Assembly (NCBI RefSeq): GCF_900090205.1
Contig: NZ_LT607802.1
Location: forward strand, 471,858 to 535,857
Length of the DNA stretch: 64,000 nt
Direction: 5' to 3'
From: Vogesella sp. LIG4
GTDB lineage: Bacteria > Pseudomonadota > Gammaproteobacteria > Burkholderiales > Chromobacteriaceae
Shown here: positions 30,641 to 40,728 of the stretch, in pieces
Position numbering within the stretch: position 1 is the stretch's first letter
Layout: each line of letters starts with the position of its first letter
Program-made: the position numbers and the translations under genes
Notes under the pieces: generated by a model
What the model saw: only the letters and a program-made list of their open reading frames with translations
The model's database searches: none
What the model was told of the DNA's origin: nothing

Positions 30641-31603
30641 ATGGAAAATACCCAGAACGCAGCGCACCTCAAACGGCAGATGCTGCTCGACGCCCTGTTC
30701 CGCCTGTTGACCCGAAGCTTCGCCTTCCTGGTACTGGCCCTGCTGCTTGGTATCCTGCTGTCCCTGCTGGTAGGCGCCCTGCCCAGCATCAAGCATTTCG
30801 GCTTCGGCTTCCTGGCCAGCACCGCCTGGGATCCGGTAGCGCAAAAATTCGGCGCCGTGGTGCCCATCTTCGGCACCCTGGTCACCTCCATTATTGCCCT
30901 CTTGATCGGCGTACCGGTCAGCTTCGGCATCGCCCTGTTCCTGACCGAACTGTGTCCGCCGGTGCTCAAGCGCCCGCTGGGTATCGCGGTAGAACTGCTG
31001 GCCGGCATTCCTTCCATCATCTATGGCATGTGGGGCCTGTTCGTGTTCGCCCCGCTGTTCAGCGAACACGTGCAGCCGTGGGTACTGGAGCACATGGGCG
31101 GCCTGCCGCTGGTCGGCTTCCTGTTCCAGGGTGCGCCGATGGGCATCGGCATCTTCACCGCCGGCCTGATCCTGGCCATCATGGTGATTCCCTTCATTGC
31201 CTCGGTAATGCGCGACGTATTCGAAGTGGTTCCGCCGATGCTGAAAGAATCCGCCTACGGCCTGGGTGGCACCACCTGGGAAGTCGTGCGCTACGTGGTA
31301 CTGCCGTTCACCAAGACCGGCGTAGTCGGCGGCATCATGCTGGGCCTTGGCCGCGCGCTGGGCGAGACCATGGCGGTAACCTTCGTGATCGGTAACTCCT
31401 CCACCTTCTCCACCGGCCTGTTCGATGCCGGCAACTCCATCGCCTCCACCCTGGCCAACGAGTTCGCCGAAGCCAACGGCGACCTGTACATGGCGTCGCT
31501 GATTGAACTGGGTCTGATCCTGTTCTTTATTACTTTCGTTGTGCTGGCCTGCTCCAAGCTGCTGTTGCTGCGCTTGAAGAAGCAGGAAGGCCGCGCATCC
31601 TGA
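30641..31603 (+). CDS. pstC: Phosphate ABC transporter permease PstC
   Basis: 320 residues from the ATG at 30641 (MENTQNAAH); a GTG nine bases earlier is also in frame. Six transmembrane helices and the binding-protein-dependent permease loop ([21 protein letters not shown] then [12 protein letters not shown]). It forms the inner membrane channel with PstA. Confidence 0.94.
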   Translation: MENTQNAAHLKRQMLLDALFRLLTRSFAFLVLALLLGILLSLLVGALPSIKHFGFGFLASTAWDPVAQKFGAVVPIFGTLVTSIIALLIGVPVSFGIALFLTELCPPVLKRPLGIAVELLAGIPSIIYGMWGLFVFAPLFSEHVQPWVLEHMGGLPLVGFLFQGAPMGIGIFTAGLILAIMVIPFIASVMRDVFEVVPPMLKESAYGLGGTTWEVVRYVVLPFTKTGVVGGIMLGLGRALGETMAVTFVIGNSSTFSTGLFDAGNSIASTLANEFAEANGDLYMASLIELGLILFFITFVVLACSKLLLLRLKKQEGRAS

Positions 31604-31612
31604 GGGGGCCAC

Positions 31613-32518
31613 ATGACCATGACTGTTGCGCAAAACGACAAAGCGAAAAAGCCCATGGCTAATTCGACGCACCGCAGCCGCGCCATCTATGCGCGCCGCC
31701 GCCTGGTAAACAAGTTCAATATGCTGGCCTCCATCCTGGCCATGGCGTTCGGCCTGTTCTGGCTGCTGTGGATCCTGTGGACGCTGGTGCAGCACGGCCT
31801 GTCCGGCCTGTCCCCGGCGGTGTTCACCAAGATCACCCCGCCGCCCGGCTCCGCCGGTGGCCTGGCCAACGCCATTGCCGGTTCGCTGCAGATGACCTTC
31901 TTCGGCACCCTGATCGGCACCCCGATCGGCATCATGGCCGGCATCTACCTGGCCGAGTTCGGCGACCGCGGCTGGCTGGCACCGGCCACCCGCTTCATCA
32001 ACGACATCCTGCTGTCGGCACCGTCCATCGTGATCGGCCTGTTCATCTACGAGGTGTACGTGGTGTCGGTTGGCCACTTCTCCGGCTGGGCCGGTGCCCT
32101 GGCGCTGGCGCTGCTGGTGATTCCGGTAGTAGTGCGCACCACCGAGAACATGCTGCGCCTGGTACCGGGCAGCCTGCGCGAGGCGGCCTACGCACTGGGC
32201 GCCCCGCAATGGAAGGTAACGATGTACGTGACGCTGCGTGCCGCCAAGTCCGGCGTGATCACCGGCATCCTGCTGGCGGTGGCACGCATTTCCGGCGAAA
32301 CCGCACCGCTGCTGTTCACCGCGCTGAACAACCAGTTCTGGAGCAACATGAACCAGCCGATGGCCAACCTGCCGATCGTGATCTTCCAGTTCGCCATGAG
32401 CCCGTACGAAGACTGGCACAACCTGGCGTGGGCAGGTTCCATCCTGATCACCTTCAGCGTACTGGCACTCAACATCATCGCCCGCTGGCTTGGCAGCCAG
32501 AAATCCCAATCCCACTGA
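31613..32518 (+). CDS. pstA: Phosphate ABC transporter permease PstA
   Basis: 301 residues and six membrane helices. The coupling loop [21 protein letters not shown] with [15 protein letters not shown] is typical of PstA. It starts 9 bases after pstC. An internal Met15 (MANSTHRSR) is an alternative start. Confidence 0.95.
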   Translation: MTMTVAQNDKAKKPMANSTHRSRAIYARRRLVNKFNMLASILAMAFGLFWLLWILWTLVQHGLSGLSPAVFTKITPPPGSAGGLANAIAGSLQMTFFGTLIGTPIGIMAGIYLAEFGDRGWLAPATRFINDILLSAPSIVIGLFIYEVYVVSVGHFSGWAGALALALLVIPVVVRTTENMLRLVPGSLREAAYALGAPQWKVTMYVTLRAAKSGVITGILLAVARISGETAPLLFTALNNQFWSNMNQPMANLPIVIFQFAMSPYEDWHNLAWAGSILITFSVLALNIIARWLGSQKSQSH

Positions 32519-32531
32519 GGCTTGACGACTC

Positions 32532-33296
32532 ATGACCACCAACGACATCAAGCTGCAGGTCAAAGACCTGAACTTCTACTACGGCAAGTTTCACGCGCTG
32601 AAACACATCAACCTGGATATTCCCGCCGGCAAGGTCACCGCCTTCATCGGCCCGTCCGGTTGCGGCAAGTCCACCCTGCTGCGTACCTTCAACCGCATGT
32701 TCGAGCTGTACCCTGGCATGCGCGCCGAGGGTGAAATCCGCCTGGATGGCCAGAACCTGCTGGCGAAAAACGTGGACGTGAACATGCTGCGCGCCAAGGT
32801 AGGCATGGTGTTCCAGAAGCCCACCCCGTTCCCGATGTCCATCTACGACAACATCACCTTCGGCGTGAAGCTGTACGAGAACCTGAGCCGTGCGGAAATG
32901 GACGACCGCGTGGAATGGGCGCTGCGCAAGGCGGCGCTGTGGGGCGAAGTGAAGGACAAGCTCAAGCAGTCCGGCCACTCGCTGTCCGGTGGCCAGCAGC
33001 AGCGTCTGTGCATTGCCCGCGCCGTGGCCACCCGCCCGGAAGTGCTGCTGCTGGACGAACCGACCTCGGCACTGGACCCGATCTCCACCGGCCACATCGA
33101 AGAGCTGATCCACGAGCTGAAAGAGGACTACACCATCGCCATCGTGACCCACAATATGCAGCAGGCGGCACGGGTGTCCGACTACACCGCCTACATGTAC
33201 CTGGGCGAGCTGATGGAATTCGGCGATACCGACAACATCTTTACCGCACCCAAGCGCAAGGAAACCGAAGACTACATCACCGGTAAATTCGGTTAA
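32532..33296 (+). CDS. pstB: Phosphate ABC transporter ATP-binding protein
   Basis: 254 residues: Walker [10 protein letters not shown] at 40-48, signature [10 protein letters not shown], Walker [14 protein letters not shown], and the H-loop IVTHNMQQA. It powers PstCA. phoU, which normally follows pstB, is absent; a terminator and pit come next. Confidence 0.98.
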   Translation: MTTNDIKLQVKDLNFYYGKFHALKHINLDIPAGKVTAFIGPSGCGKSTLLRTFNRMFELYPGMRAEGEIRLDGQNLLAKNVDVNMLRAKVGMVFQKPTPFPMSIYDNITFGVKLYENLSRAEMDDRVEWALRKAALWGEVKDKLKQSGHSLSGGQQQRLCIARAVATRPEVLLLDEPTSALDPISTGHIEELIHELKEDYTIAIVTHNMQQAARVSDYTAYMYLGELMEFGDTDNIFTAPKRKETEDYITGKFG

Positions 33297-33311
33297 TATT
33301 ACAGCAATGTT

Positions 33312-33355
33312 ACAAAGCCCTTACGGTTTGCGCCGCAAGGGCTTTTTTCTTTTTG
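33312..33355 (+). terminator. Terminator of the pst operon
   Basis: The stem aaagccctt / aagggcttt is followed by tttctttttg, just after the pstB stop. Confidence 0.85.
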
Positions 33356-33515
33356 CATCAAATACCTGCAACGACTCCAAATACCCTTTTGTCAAGGCGG
33401 ACAGGCCGCTTTCCGGCAAGTTTCCGACCGCGGACAAAAAGTTTATTACAAGCACTTGACGTGTCATGTTGCAGCCCCAAGAATCCCGGCTTTCCAAATC
33501 ACTACAGCCCAAATC

Positions 33516-34964
33516 ATGCTGGAATTGTTCTCGGGACTCGACACGTCCCTGGCAGTTGCCCTCGTTCTTTCCGTTGTCTTCGTGCTGGCTTTCGAATTCA
33601 TCAACGGTTTTCATGACACTGCCAACGCGGTGGCTACCGTTATCTACACTCAGTCGATGAAGCCGCAGACCGCGGTAATCCTGTCCGGCTGCTTCAACTT
33701 CCTCGGCGTATTCTTCGGCGGCCTGGCCGTGGCCTACGCCATCGTGAACCTGATCCCCACCGAGCTGCTGCTGCACATCCAGTCCAAGCAGGGCATGGTG
33801 ATGGTGTTCTCGCTGTTCGCCTCCGCCATCATCTGGAACCTGGGCACCTGGTACTTCGGCATCCCCGCCTCCAGCTCGCACACCCTGATCGGCTCCATCC
33901 TGGGCGTGGGCATCGGCAACTCGCTGATCACCGGTGACTCCATCGCCAACGGCGTGAACTGGAACAAGGCCATCGAGGTATTCACCTCGCTGCTGGTTTC
34001 GCCGATCTTCGGCGCCGGCCTCGCCGGCCTGCTGCTGTTCGCGCTGCTGAAGATCCGCCCGCTGAGCAACATCCACAAGTCGCCGTTCCAGCGTCAGCAG
34101 ATCGAAGGCCGCAAGCATCCGCCGTTCTGGGCGCGTTTCATGCTGATCGTGTCCTCGATGGGCATGAGCTTCACCCACGGCTCCAACGACGGCCAGAAGG
34201 GCGTGGGCATGGTCATGCTGGTGCTGATCGCCCTGGCACCGGCTCAGTTCGTGGTGAACCTGGACGCCGAGCCGATCCAGATCGAACACACCAAGATCGC
34301 CGTGGTGCAGCTGAAGGAGATGTACCAGCGCAACCAGGCCATCATCGATGCCAAGTACCCGGCCGGCGGCAACCACACCTGCGAAGTGAACAAGGTCGTG
34401 GCTGAAAGCGCCGCGCTGCTGTCCGCCATCGGCGATGCCAGAACCCTGCAGCAGCTGCCGGAAGCCTCCCGCAGCGCCACCCGCACCCAGCTGATCTGCC
34501 TGGCCGACGCGGCGAAGAAAATCGGCAAGGTGCCGGGCATCAGCGAAGTGGACCAGAAGCAGCTCAAGGGCATGCAGAAAGATCTGGCCACCATCACCGA
34601 ATACGCACCGACCTGGGTGATCATCGCCGTGGCGCTGGCCATCGGCATGGGTACCATGGTGGGCTGGAAGCGCGTGGTACACACCATTGGCGAGAAGATC
34701 GGCAAGCAGGACATGACCTACGCCCAGGGCATGGCGGCGCAGATCATGTCGGCCGCCTCTATTGGCCTGGCCAGCCTGATCGGCGCCCCGGTATCCACCA
34801 CCCAGATCCTGTCCAGCGCCGTGGCCGGCACCATGCTGGTGAACCGCGCCGGCATCCACTTCTCCACGGTGAAAACCATCGCGCTGACCTGGATTCTGAC
34901 CCTGCCGGCCAGCCTGTGCCTGGCACTGGGCATGTACTACTGCGGTATCAAGCTGGTGAGCTGA
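33516..34964 (+). CDS. Inorganic phosphate transporter, PiT family
   Basis: 482 residues from the ATG at 33516. The two PiT signatures are visible: FINGFHDTANAVATVIYT (about 28-45) and GSNDGQKGVGM in the second half. Around ten membrane helices surround a large central hydrophilic loop. It is a low-affinity phosphate (metal phosphate) symporter. The high-affinity Pst genes are immediately upstream, giving a phosphate-uptake block. The protein is close in length to E. coli Pit. Confidence 0.94.
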   Translation: MLELFSGLDTSLAVALVLSVVFVLAFEFINGFHDTANAVATVIYTQSMKPQTAVILSGCFNFLGVFFGGLAVAYAIVNLIPTELLLHIQSKQGMVMVFSLFASAIIWNLGTWYFGIPASSSHTLIGSILGVGIGNSLITGDSIANGVNWNKAIEVFTSLLVSPIFGAGLAGLLLFALLKIRPLSNIHKSPFQRQQIEGRKHPPFWARFMLIVSSMGMSFTHGSNDGQKGVGMVMLVLIALAPAQFVVNLDAEPIQIEHTKIAVVQLKEMYQRNQAIIDAKYPAGGNHTCEVNKVVAESAALLSAIGDARTLQQLPEASRSATRTQLICLADAAKKIGKVPGISEVDQKQLKGMQKDLATITEYAPTWVIIAVALAIGMGTMVGWKRVVHTIGEKIGKQDMTYAQGMAAQIMSAASIGLASLIGAPVSTTQILSSAVAGTMLVNRAGIHFSTVKTIALTWILTLPASLCLALGMYYCGIKLVS

Positions 34965-34983
34965 TCGCCACGCCGCACATGAC

Positions 34984-35012
34984 AAGGGCTGCCACTGGCA
35001 GCCCTTTTTTAT
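34984..35012 (+). terminator. Terminator of pit
   Basis: The 9-bp stem agggctgcc / ggcagccct is followed by tttttt. Confidence 0.88.
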
Positions 35013-35019
35013 TACCCCA

Positions 35020-35043
35020 AGGTTGGCCGCATGCGGCCAACCT
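35020..35043. repeat. Inverted pair of GTTGGCCGCA motifs between pit and recG
   Basis: aaggttggccgca / tgcggccaacctt is a perfect 24-bp palindrome with two exact motif copies back to back. It lies in the gap between convergent genes, right at the recG stop. It could form a hairpin and help end recG transcription. Confidence 0.85.
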
Positions 35044-37091
35044 TATGCTTTGAGGAAGTGCTCGCGCCCGGCCAGCCAGCGCACCAGGTGGGCGTGCGCC
35101 TGCTGCGGCCAACGTTGCAGCAGTTGCGGCGCCAGCTGGCGGGCAGCTTCCAAGAGTTCGATATCGGCTTCCAGGTCGGCAAAGCGCAGCATCGGCAGGC
35201 CGCTCTGCCGCGCGCCGAGAAATTCGCCAGGGCCGCGGATGTTCAGATCCTGGCGCGCAATCTCGAAGCCGTCGGTGTTCTCGTAGATCACTTTCAGCCG
35301 CGCCTTGGCCAGCTCCGACAGCGGCGTTTCGAACAGCAGCACGCAGGTGGATTTGGCGGCGCCGCGCCCTACCCGTCCACGCAGCTGGTGCAGCTGCGCC
35401 AGGCCCATGCGCTCGGCGTGCTCTATCACCATCAGGCTGGCATTGGGCACGTCCACGCCGACTTCGATCACCGTGGTGGCCACCAGGATGTGCAGCTCGC
35501 CGGCGGCGAACTGTGCCATCACCGCCGCCTTTTCCGCCGCCTTCATGCGGCCGTGCACCAGGCCGATGCGCCACTGCGGCAAGTCCTGCTGCAGCACCAC
35601 GTGGGTATCCACTGCGGTCTGCAGCTGCAGCGCCTCCGATTCCTCGATCAGCGGGCACACCCAGTACACCTGGTTGCCCTCGCCGCAGGTCTTGTTGACA
35701 TAGCCCACCACCGCGTCGCGGCGCTCGGCGCTGATCAGCTTGGTGACGATGGGGGTGCGTCCCGGCGGCAGTTCATCTATCACCGACACGTCCAGGTCGG
35801 CATAGAAGCTCATCGCCAGCGTGCGCGGAATCGGCGTGGCCGACATCATCAGCTGGTGCGGCTCGGCGCCCTTCTGCTGCAGCGCCAGCCGCTGGCCGAC
35901 GCCGAAGCGGTGCTGCTCATCGACGATCACCAGCCCCAGGCGCTCGAACGACACATCGTCCTGGAACAGCGCGTGGGTACCCACTGCCAGCCGCGCGCTG
36001 CCGCTGGCAATATTGGCCGCCATCTCGCCGCGCGCCTTCTTGCGCAGGCTGCCGGACAGCCAGGCCACTTCAATGCCCAGCGGTGCCAGCCAGGCGGACA
36101 GCTTGAGGTAGTGCTGCTCGGCCAGAATCTCGGTAGGCGCCATCAGCGCCACCTGGAAGCCGGCTTCGATGGCTGCCAGCGCGCTCATGGCCGCCACGAT
36201 GGTCTTGCCGCTGCCCACGTCGCCCTGCAGCAGGCGGTTCATCGGATGCGGCAGCGCCAGGTCGGCGGTGATCTCGGCCAGGACTTTCTGCTGCGCGCCG
36301 GTCAGCGCGAAAGGAAGGTTGGCCGCAAGCCGGCTGCGCAGGCTGCCATCACCACTGATTACCGGTGCGGTGCCTTCGCGCCGCGCACGGTAGGCCAGCC
36401 GCATCGACAGCTGCTGTGCCAGCAGCTCGTCGAACTTGAGCCGCTGCCAGGCCGGCAGGTTGCCGTCGGTGAGCTGGGTGGCGGAGTATTCCGGGCCGGG
36501 CCGATGCAGCAACTGCACCGCGTCGGCAAACGGCATCAGCCCCAGGCTGCGCCGCACCTCGTCCGGCAGCGTTTCCGGCAGCGGCAGCGCCTTGAGTTCG
36601 GCGTGGATCAGCCGGCGCAGCACCGGCTGGGTCAGTCCGTTCACCGTCGGGTACACCGGGGTGAGGCTGTCGGCCAGCGCCTCGCCTTCGCGCACGCTGC
36701 GCAGCTTGGGGTGCACCATCTCGTCGCCAAAGAAGCCGCGGCGGATCTCGCCCAGTGCGCGCACCCGGCTGCCCTTGGCCAGCGCCTGCTGGGTGTTGGG
36801 GTAGAAATGGATGAAGCGCAGCACCAGCTTGCCGGATTTGTCCTCGATCTGCGCCACCAGCTGGCGGCGCGGGCGGAACTGCACCTCGCACTGCGTCACC
36901 TCGCCCTCCACCAGCACGGCCTGGCCATACGGCGCCTGCGCAATCGGATAGAGGTGGGTTTCGTCCTCGTAGCGCAGCGGCAGGTGCAGCACCAGGTCGA
37001 AGCGGCGGCGGATGCCCAGCTTCTCCAGTTTCTTGGCGGTGGCGGCCGGCGCCGCGGGCGGCAGGCTGGCGATGTCGACGGGATGGTTCAT
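35043..37091 (-). CDS. recG: ATP-dependent DNA helicase RecG
   Basis: 682 residues from the ATG at 37091 (MNHPVDIAS). The N-terminal wedge/OB domain is followed by a superfamily 2 helicase core with Walker A GDVGSGKT, the DExH-type box VDEQHRFGVGQR and motif VI-like LRGRVGRG. It remodels stalled replication forks and recombination intermediates. Typical RecG proteins are about 690 residues, so it is complete. It carries two GTTGGCCGCA copies (35104, 36318). Confidence 0.97.
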   Translation of the reverse strand: MNHPVDIASLPPAAPAATAKKLEKLGIRRRFDLVLHLPLRYEDETHLYPIAQAPYGQAVLVEGEVTQCEVQFRPRRQLVAQIEDKSGKLVLRFIHFYPNTQQALAKGSRVRALGEIRRGFFGDEMVHPKLRSVREGEALADSLTPVYPTVNGLTQPVLRRLIHAELKALPLPETLPDEVRRSLGLMPFADAVQLLHRPGPEYSATQLTDGNLPAWQRLKFDELLAQQLSMRLAYRARREGTAPVISGDGSLRSRLAANLPFALTGAQQKVLAEITADLALPHPMNRLLQGDVGSGKTIVAAMSALAAIEAGFQVALMAPTEILAEQHYLKLSAWLAPLGIEVAWLSGSLRKKARGEMAANIASGSARLAVGTHALFQDDVSFERLGLVIVDEQHRFGVGQRLALQQKGAEPHQLMMSATPIPRTLAMSFYADLDVSVIDELPPGRTPIVTKLISAERRDAVVGYVNKTCGEGNQVYWVCPLIEESEALQLQTAVDTHVVLQQDLPQWRIGLVHGRMKAAEKAAVMAQFAAGELHILVATTVIEVGVDVPNASLMVIEHAERMGLAQLHQLRGRVGRGAAKSTCVLLFETPLSELAKARLKVIYENTDGFEIARQDLNIRGPGEFLGARQSGLPMLRFADLEADIELLEAARQLAPQLLQRWPQQAHAHLVRWLAGREHFLKA

Positions 37092-37114
37092 GCCAGCGAT
37101 TGTACCTAAGCCAA

Positions 37115-37150
37115 AAGCAAACGGGATGGCTGGCGCCATCCCGTTTGCCG
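37115..37150 (-). terminator. Long hairpin between DUF2147 gene and recG
   Basis: gcaaacgggatggc / gccatcccgtttgc is a perfect 14-bp stem with a 4-base loop. No T-run follows, so it may act as a terminator only with other factors, or as an mRNA-stabilising hairpin. The adjacent ggttggccgcagccaacc (37156-37173) is another small palindrome built on the repeated 10-mer. Confidence 0.6.
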
Positions 37151-37183
37151 TGCAAGGTTGGCCGCAGCCAACCAGCTGCCGCC

Positions 37184-37615
37184 TTACTGGCGTTCCCACA
37201 CCTGGGTACGGCCCAGCAGCGAGAAGCCGATGTAGCCATGCACTTCCAGCTTCTTGCCGCCGTCGACCAGCTTGGCCTTCACGCTGTACACCTTGCCGGA
37301 TTTCGGGTCGACGATCTTGCCGTTATCCCAGTTTTCGCCGTCCTTCTTCAGGCCGGTCATGATGGTCATGCCGACAATGGGCTTGCCCTTGAGGCCGCCG
37401 TCGCACTTGTCGCACACCGCGTCCGGGTTGTTGAACAGCTTCACCACCTTGCCGGTAAGCTCGCCGTTGCCGGCTTCGCTGATTTCCACCAGCGACTTGG
37501 GCTGCTTGCTCTCGTCGTCGATGGTTTTCCAGGTGCCGGCGGCGGTAGCGGCCGATGCCGCCTGGGTCGCCAGCAGCAGCGCGCCGATGGCAGCCAGTTT
37601 GCCGATTGTGTTCAT
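37184..37615 (-). CDS. Secreted DUF2147 family protein
   Basis: 143 residues from the ATG at 37615, which follows GAGGAAAAACACAG. A Sec signal peptide (MNTIGKLAAIGALLLATQAA, cut near residue 23) precedes a DUF2147 domain: GTWKTIDDESKQPKSLVEI at the start, CDKC (a cysteine pair) near the middle, and the family ending GYIGFSLLGRTQVWER. Likely periplasmic. The molecular function of DUF2147 is unknown. Confidence 0.9.
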   Translation of the reverse strand: MNTIGKLAAIGALLLATQAASAATAAGTWKTIDDESKQPKSLVEISEAGNGELTGKVVKLFNNPDAVCDKCDGGLKGKPIVGMTIMTGLKKDGENWDNGKIVDPKSGKVYSVKAKLVDGGKKLEVHGYIGFSLLGRTQVWERQ

Positions 37616-37710
37616 CTGTGTTTTTCCTCGTATTGTGTGCGGCGCAGGCACCCCTCATGCCATTCAAACGCCGGTTTGGTGTTGCAGCTCTAGCCGCAAT
37701 CGCAAAATTA

Positions 37711-38490
37711 TCAGGCACTTGTGTCAGCGTCAATGTCCAGACCACGGCGGGTGACCATGCCGCTTTGCAGCCAGGCCGCCCAGTCATCCCTGCCGTTGTG
37801 TGCCGCCTGCGCCGCAGCGGCATTCCAGTCGTAGGCCACGCGCAGCAGCTGCACCTGCCAGCCGGCGGCTACCCGTTCGGCAATGGCGTAGCTGGCATGC
37901 GGCGCGCCGGTCTGCGCGCGGTGGTAGCCGCCGTCGGTATCGTCGTAGGCCGGCAGGCCCACGCTGCCCGGGTTGAGCACCAGCGGCCCGCCCGGCAGCT
38001 GCAGGATGCGCGGCATGTGGCTGTGGCCGCACAACACCAGCGTGGCAGTAGTAGAACCCAGCCGCTGCGCCACGGTGTCCAGGCCGGCCGGCACCAGGTT
38101 GGCCGCAGCGATGTCGTCCAGCAGGTATTGCAGATCGCTGGACGGCGTACCGTGGGTGAATTGCACATCGCCGATGCGCAAGGCGCCGGGCAGCACGGCC
38201 AGCCAGGCGCGCTGCAGCGGCGAGGTCTGCTCGTAGGCGTACTGGTCGGATGGCCCGCCGGGTTGTTGCTGGCAGGCCAGCAGCTGGCGCTCGTGGTTGC
38301 CGGCGATGGTGGGCAGGTTCAAGCCCATCAGGAGGTCGGCGGTTTCTGCCGGCCACAACGGGCCGGACAGGATGTCACCCAGGTTCACCGCCTGGCTCAC
38401 GCCGCGGCCGTGCATGTCGGCCAGCACCGCCTGCAACGCCGGCAGGTTGCCGTGGATGTCGGAAACGACGGCGAAACGATCGGGTAGCAT
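37711..38490 (-). CDS. Calcineurin-like metallophosphoesterase
   Basis: 259 residues with the full set of metal-binding motifs: SDIHGN (D10, H12), NLGDIL, AGNHE and LCGHSHMPR. This is a YfcE/MJ0936-like phosphodiesterase layout. The natural substrate cannot be told. It is cytoplasmic by sequence and stands alone, with a terminator of the upstream PhzF gene in front. Confidence 0.9.
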   Translation of the reverse strand: MLPDRFAVVSDIHGNLPALQAVLADMHGRGVSQAVNLGDILSGPLWPAETADLLMGLNLPTIAGNHERQLLACQQQPGGPSDQYAYEQTSPLQRAWLAVLPGALRIGDVQFTHGTPSSDLQYLLDDIAAANLVPAGLDTVAQRLGSTTATLVLCGHSHMPRILQLPGGPLVLNPGSVGLPAYDDTDGGYHRAQTGAPHASYAIAERVAAGWQVQLLRVAYDWNAAAAQAAHNGRDDWAAWLQSGMVTRRGLDIDADTSA

Positions 38491-38502
38491 GCGGGTTCCT
38501 TC

Positions 38503-38530
38503 ATGGAAAAAGCGGCCGTCCGGCCGCTTG
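38503..38530 (-). terminator. Terminator of the PhzF-family gene
   Basis: agcggccgg / ccggccgct stem (via tccggccgctt) with ttttt on the minus strand, between the PhzF and phosphoesterase genes. Confidence 0.8.
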
Positions 38531-38553
38531 ATGATTGTGGAAAACGCCGCCGC

Positions 38554-39399
38554 TCAGGGCAAGCGGAAGATGCCCTCGCCCAGCGGCTGCACCTTGCCGC
38601 CTACCTGCACCGTGCCGTCGGCGGCCACGTTCAGGTACAGCACATTGGGGCGGCGGATCGCCTCGCCCTGCTCGATGCGCCACGACAGCGGCGCCAGGCC
38701 GTTCAGCGCGCACCAGCCGCCCAGGTTGGCACAGGCGCTGCCGGTGCCCGGGTCCTCGATGACGGCGCCCTGCTGCTCGAAGAATAGCCGCACGGTGGCC
38801 ACGTTGCCCGCCGCGTGCCACAGGTAGGCGACGCTGCGCCCCGGGCGCAGGGTGGCATGGCGCACAAACAGCTCGTGCTGCGGCCGCGCCGCCAGCACCG
38901 CCTCGCGGCTGGCAAGGCGGATCAGCAGCTGCTCGCTGCCGGCGTTCACCCACATCGGCTCGGCGGCGATGTCGACAGCGGCGATGCCCAGCATGGCGGC
39001 GGCATCGTCGGCGGCAAGGTTGGCCGCACGCTGCGTGGCCGGCACCGCGGTAAGGCGGAACACGCCATCCTGGCGCCGGATCGGAATCAGCCCGGCCCTG
39101 GTACGCAGCGTGAAGCTATCGCCCAGCCCCTGCAGCGCATGCAGCACCGCGGCACTGCCGATGGTGGGATGGCCGGCGAAGGGCAGCTCGTAACTGGGGG
39201 TGAAGATGCGCAGGCTGGCCACCGCTTCGGCATCGCCCAGCAGCAGGAACACGGTTTCCGACAGGTTGAACTGGCGCGCGATCAGCTGCATGTCGTCATC
39301 GGACAGCCCTTCTGCAGCGGTGAATACCGCCAGCGGGTTGCCGCCGAAGCGGCTTTCGGCGAACACGTTGACGATCTGGTAGGGATAGCTCGCAGGCAT
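38554..39399 (-). CDS. PhzF family isomerase/epimerase-like protein
   Basis: 281 residues from the ATG at 39399; a GGAG lies just upstream of it, inside a four-codon longer alternative beginning at 39411. The start YQIVNVFAESRFGGNPLAVF and the middle ELPFAGHPTIGSAAVL are PhzF signatures, and DPGTGSACANLGGW is the second conserved block. The family shares the diaminopimelate epimerase fold. No phenazine genes are nearby, so a phenazine role is not implied. Confidence 0.9.
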   Translation of the reverse strand: MPASYPYQIVNVFAESRFGGNPLAVFTAAEGLSDDDMQLIARQFNLSETVFLLLGDAEAVASLRIFTPSYELPFAGHPTIGSAAVLHALQGLGDSFTLRTRAGLIPIRRQDGVFRLTAVPATQRAANLAADDAAAMLGIAAVDIAAEPMWVNAGSEQLLIRLASREAVLAARPQHELFVRHATLRPGRSVAYLWHAAGNVATVRLFFEQQGAVIEDPGTGSACANLGGWCALNGLAPLSWRIEQGEAIRRPNVLYLNVAADGTVQVGGKVQPLGEGIFRLP

Positions 39400-39541
39400 G
39401 CGTGGCTCCATGGTAGGCGGGTGATGCCGGCATTAGGCCATGCCATCGGCAAGCAAGAAAGGGGCCGCAGCCAAACAGATTGTTTTGCCGGCCGCAACAG
39501 CGCGCCGCCGGCGTGATAATGCAAAGGTTGGCCGCAAACCC

Positions 39542-40177
39542 TTACTGCGCGCTGGGGCGCTGCAACAGCAGCAGGCGCAGCGCCAGGCCCAGCAGCACCA
39601 GTGCCAGTACCCGCCCCTGCCAGAGGGCGAACTGCGGCGCCGCAGCCAGCTTGCGCCCGATCAGCCCGCTGCCATGCGCCAGCGTGATATTGAACAGCAA
39701 GCCTACCAGCGACAGGATCACCCCCAGCAGCAGCACCTGCTGCGCCACATCGCCACGCGAGGCCTCGACGAACTGCGGCAGGAACACCATGAAGAACAGC
39801 AGCGCCTTGGGGTTGAGCAGGCTGTTGAACATGGCCATGCGCACCACCTGGCGATGGCTGCGCCGCGGCGCCTGCGTCAGCGCCGCCATGCCACCGCTGC
39901 GCCAGGCTTGCCACGCCAGCCAGCCCAGGTACACGGCACCGGCCAGCCGCAGCAGGTCGAACATCGGCGGCCATGCGGCCAACATGGCGGTAACGCCGCT
40001 GGCGGTGAGCACGGTCAGCACCACATCGGCCAGCGCAATGCCCAGCGCTACCGCATAACCGCCGCTCGGCCCCATCGCAGCACTGTGCGACAGCAGGAAG
40101 GCCATGTTCGGCCCCGGCGACAGGAACAGCATCAGCACGGTCATCAGGAACAGCAGCAGCGTGGATTCGGCAATCAT
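39542..40177 (-). CDS. LysE/RhtB family amino acid exporter
   Basis: 211 residues with about six helices. The family N-terminus LFLSPGPNMAFLLSHSAAMGPSGGYAVALGIALAD is clear, with the SPGPN motif near residue 20. It probably exports an amino acid or related compound; the substrate is unknown. It is monocistronic. Confidence 0.9.
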   Translation of the reverse strand: MIAESTLLLFLMTVLMLFLSPGPNMAFLLSHSAAMGPSGGYAVALGIALADVVLTVLTASGVTAMLAAWPPMFDLLRLAGAVYLGWLAWQAWRSGGMAALTQAPRRSHRQVVRMAMFNSLLNPKALLFFMVFLPQFVEASRGDVAQQVLLLGVILSLVGLLFNITLAHGSGLIGRKLAAAPQFALWQGRVLALVLLGLALRLLLLQRPSAQ

Positions 40178-40280
40178 GGCGGGCTCCTTGGCAATGTCTG
40201 CCAGTGTAACCGCAGGCCCGCCGCAGGGCCTGGTCAGCCGCCGAACACTCTGTTTTCATCCGGCATGAAAAAATCCGGGC

Positions 40281-40312
40281 ACAAAAAAAGCGGCCCGCAG
40301 GCCGCTTTTCAC
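40281..40312 (-). terminator. Terminator of the rdgB-hemW-ridA operon
   Basis: aaaagcggcc / ggccgctttt with the loop cgca, then a T-run on the minus strand, about 30 bases after the ridA stop. Confidence 0.85.
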
Positions 40313-40340
40313 TACCGGGCAGAGCCGGGCTGGCAGGCGA

Positions 40341-40727
40341 TCAGTTGCCCAGCACCATTACCGCATCGGCTTCCACCTGCACGCCCTTGGGCAGGCTGGC
40401 CACGCCGATAGCGGCGCGGGCCGGGAACGGCTGGCTCATGTACTGGCTCATCACTTCGTTGAAGGTGGCGAAGTTGGACAGGTCGGTCAGGAAGGCATTC
40501 AGCTTCACGATCTGGTCCAGGCTGCCACCGGCGGCCTCGCACACGGCTTTCAGGTTCTTGAATACCTGATGCGCCTCGGCAGCAAAACCGCCTTCAACCA
40601 CGGTCATGGTAGCCGGGTCCAGCGGAATCTGGCCGGACAGGTACACGGTGTCGCCGGCTTTTACTGCCTGGGAGTAAGCGCCGATTGCTGCCGGGGCCTT
40701 GTCGGTGTGGATGATCTCTTTAGCCAT
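40341..40727 (-). CDS. ridA: RidA family enamine/imine deaminase
   Basis: 128 residues, the normal RidA length. Conserved [23 protein letters not shown] (residues 16-38) and the active-site arginine in [15 protein letters not shown] are present. It hydrolyses reactive 2-aminoacrylate-type intermediates to ketoacids and ammonia. It starts one base after the hemW stop. Confidence 0.95.
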   Translation of the reverse strand: MAKEIIHTDKAPAAIGAYSQAVKAGDTVYLSGQIPLDPATMTVVEGGFAAEAHQVFKNLKAVCEAAGGSLDQIVKLNAFLTDLSNFATFNEVMSQYMSQPFPARAAIGVASLPKGVQVEADAVMVLGN

Positions 40728-40728
40728 T

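Noticed and set aside
30614..32563. A 649-codon minus-strand open frame opposite pstC and pstA
   Set aside because: Antisense shadow rich in Gly/Gln/His; the plus-strand Pst permeases are unmistakable.
38554..39399. Phenazine biosynthesis
   Set aside because: Only the PhzF-family gene is present; no other phz genes lie nearby, and the family is broad.
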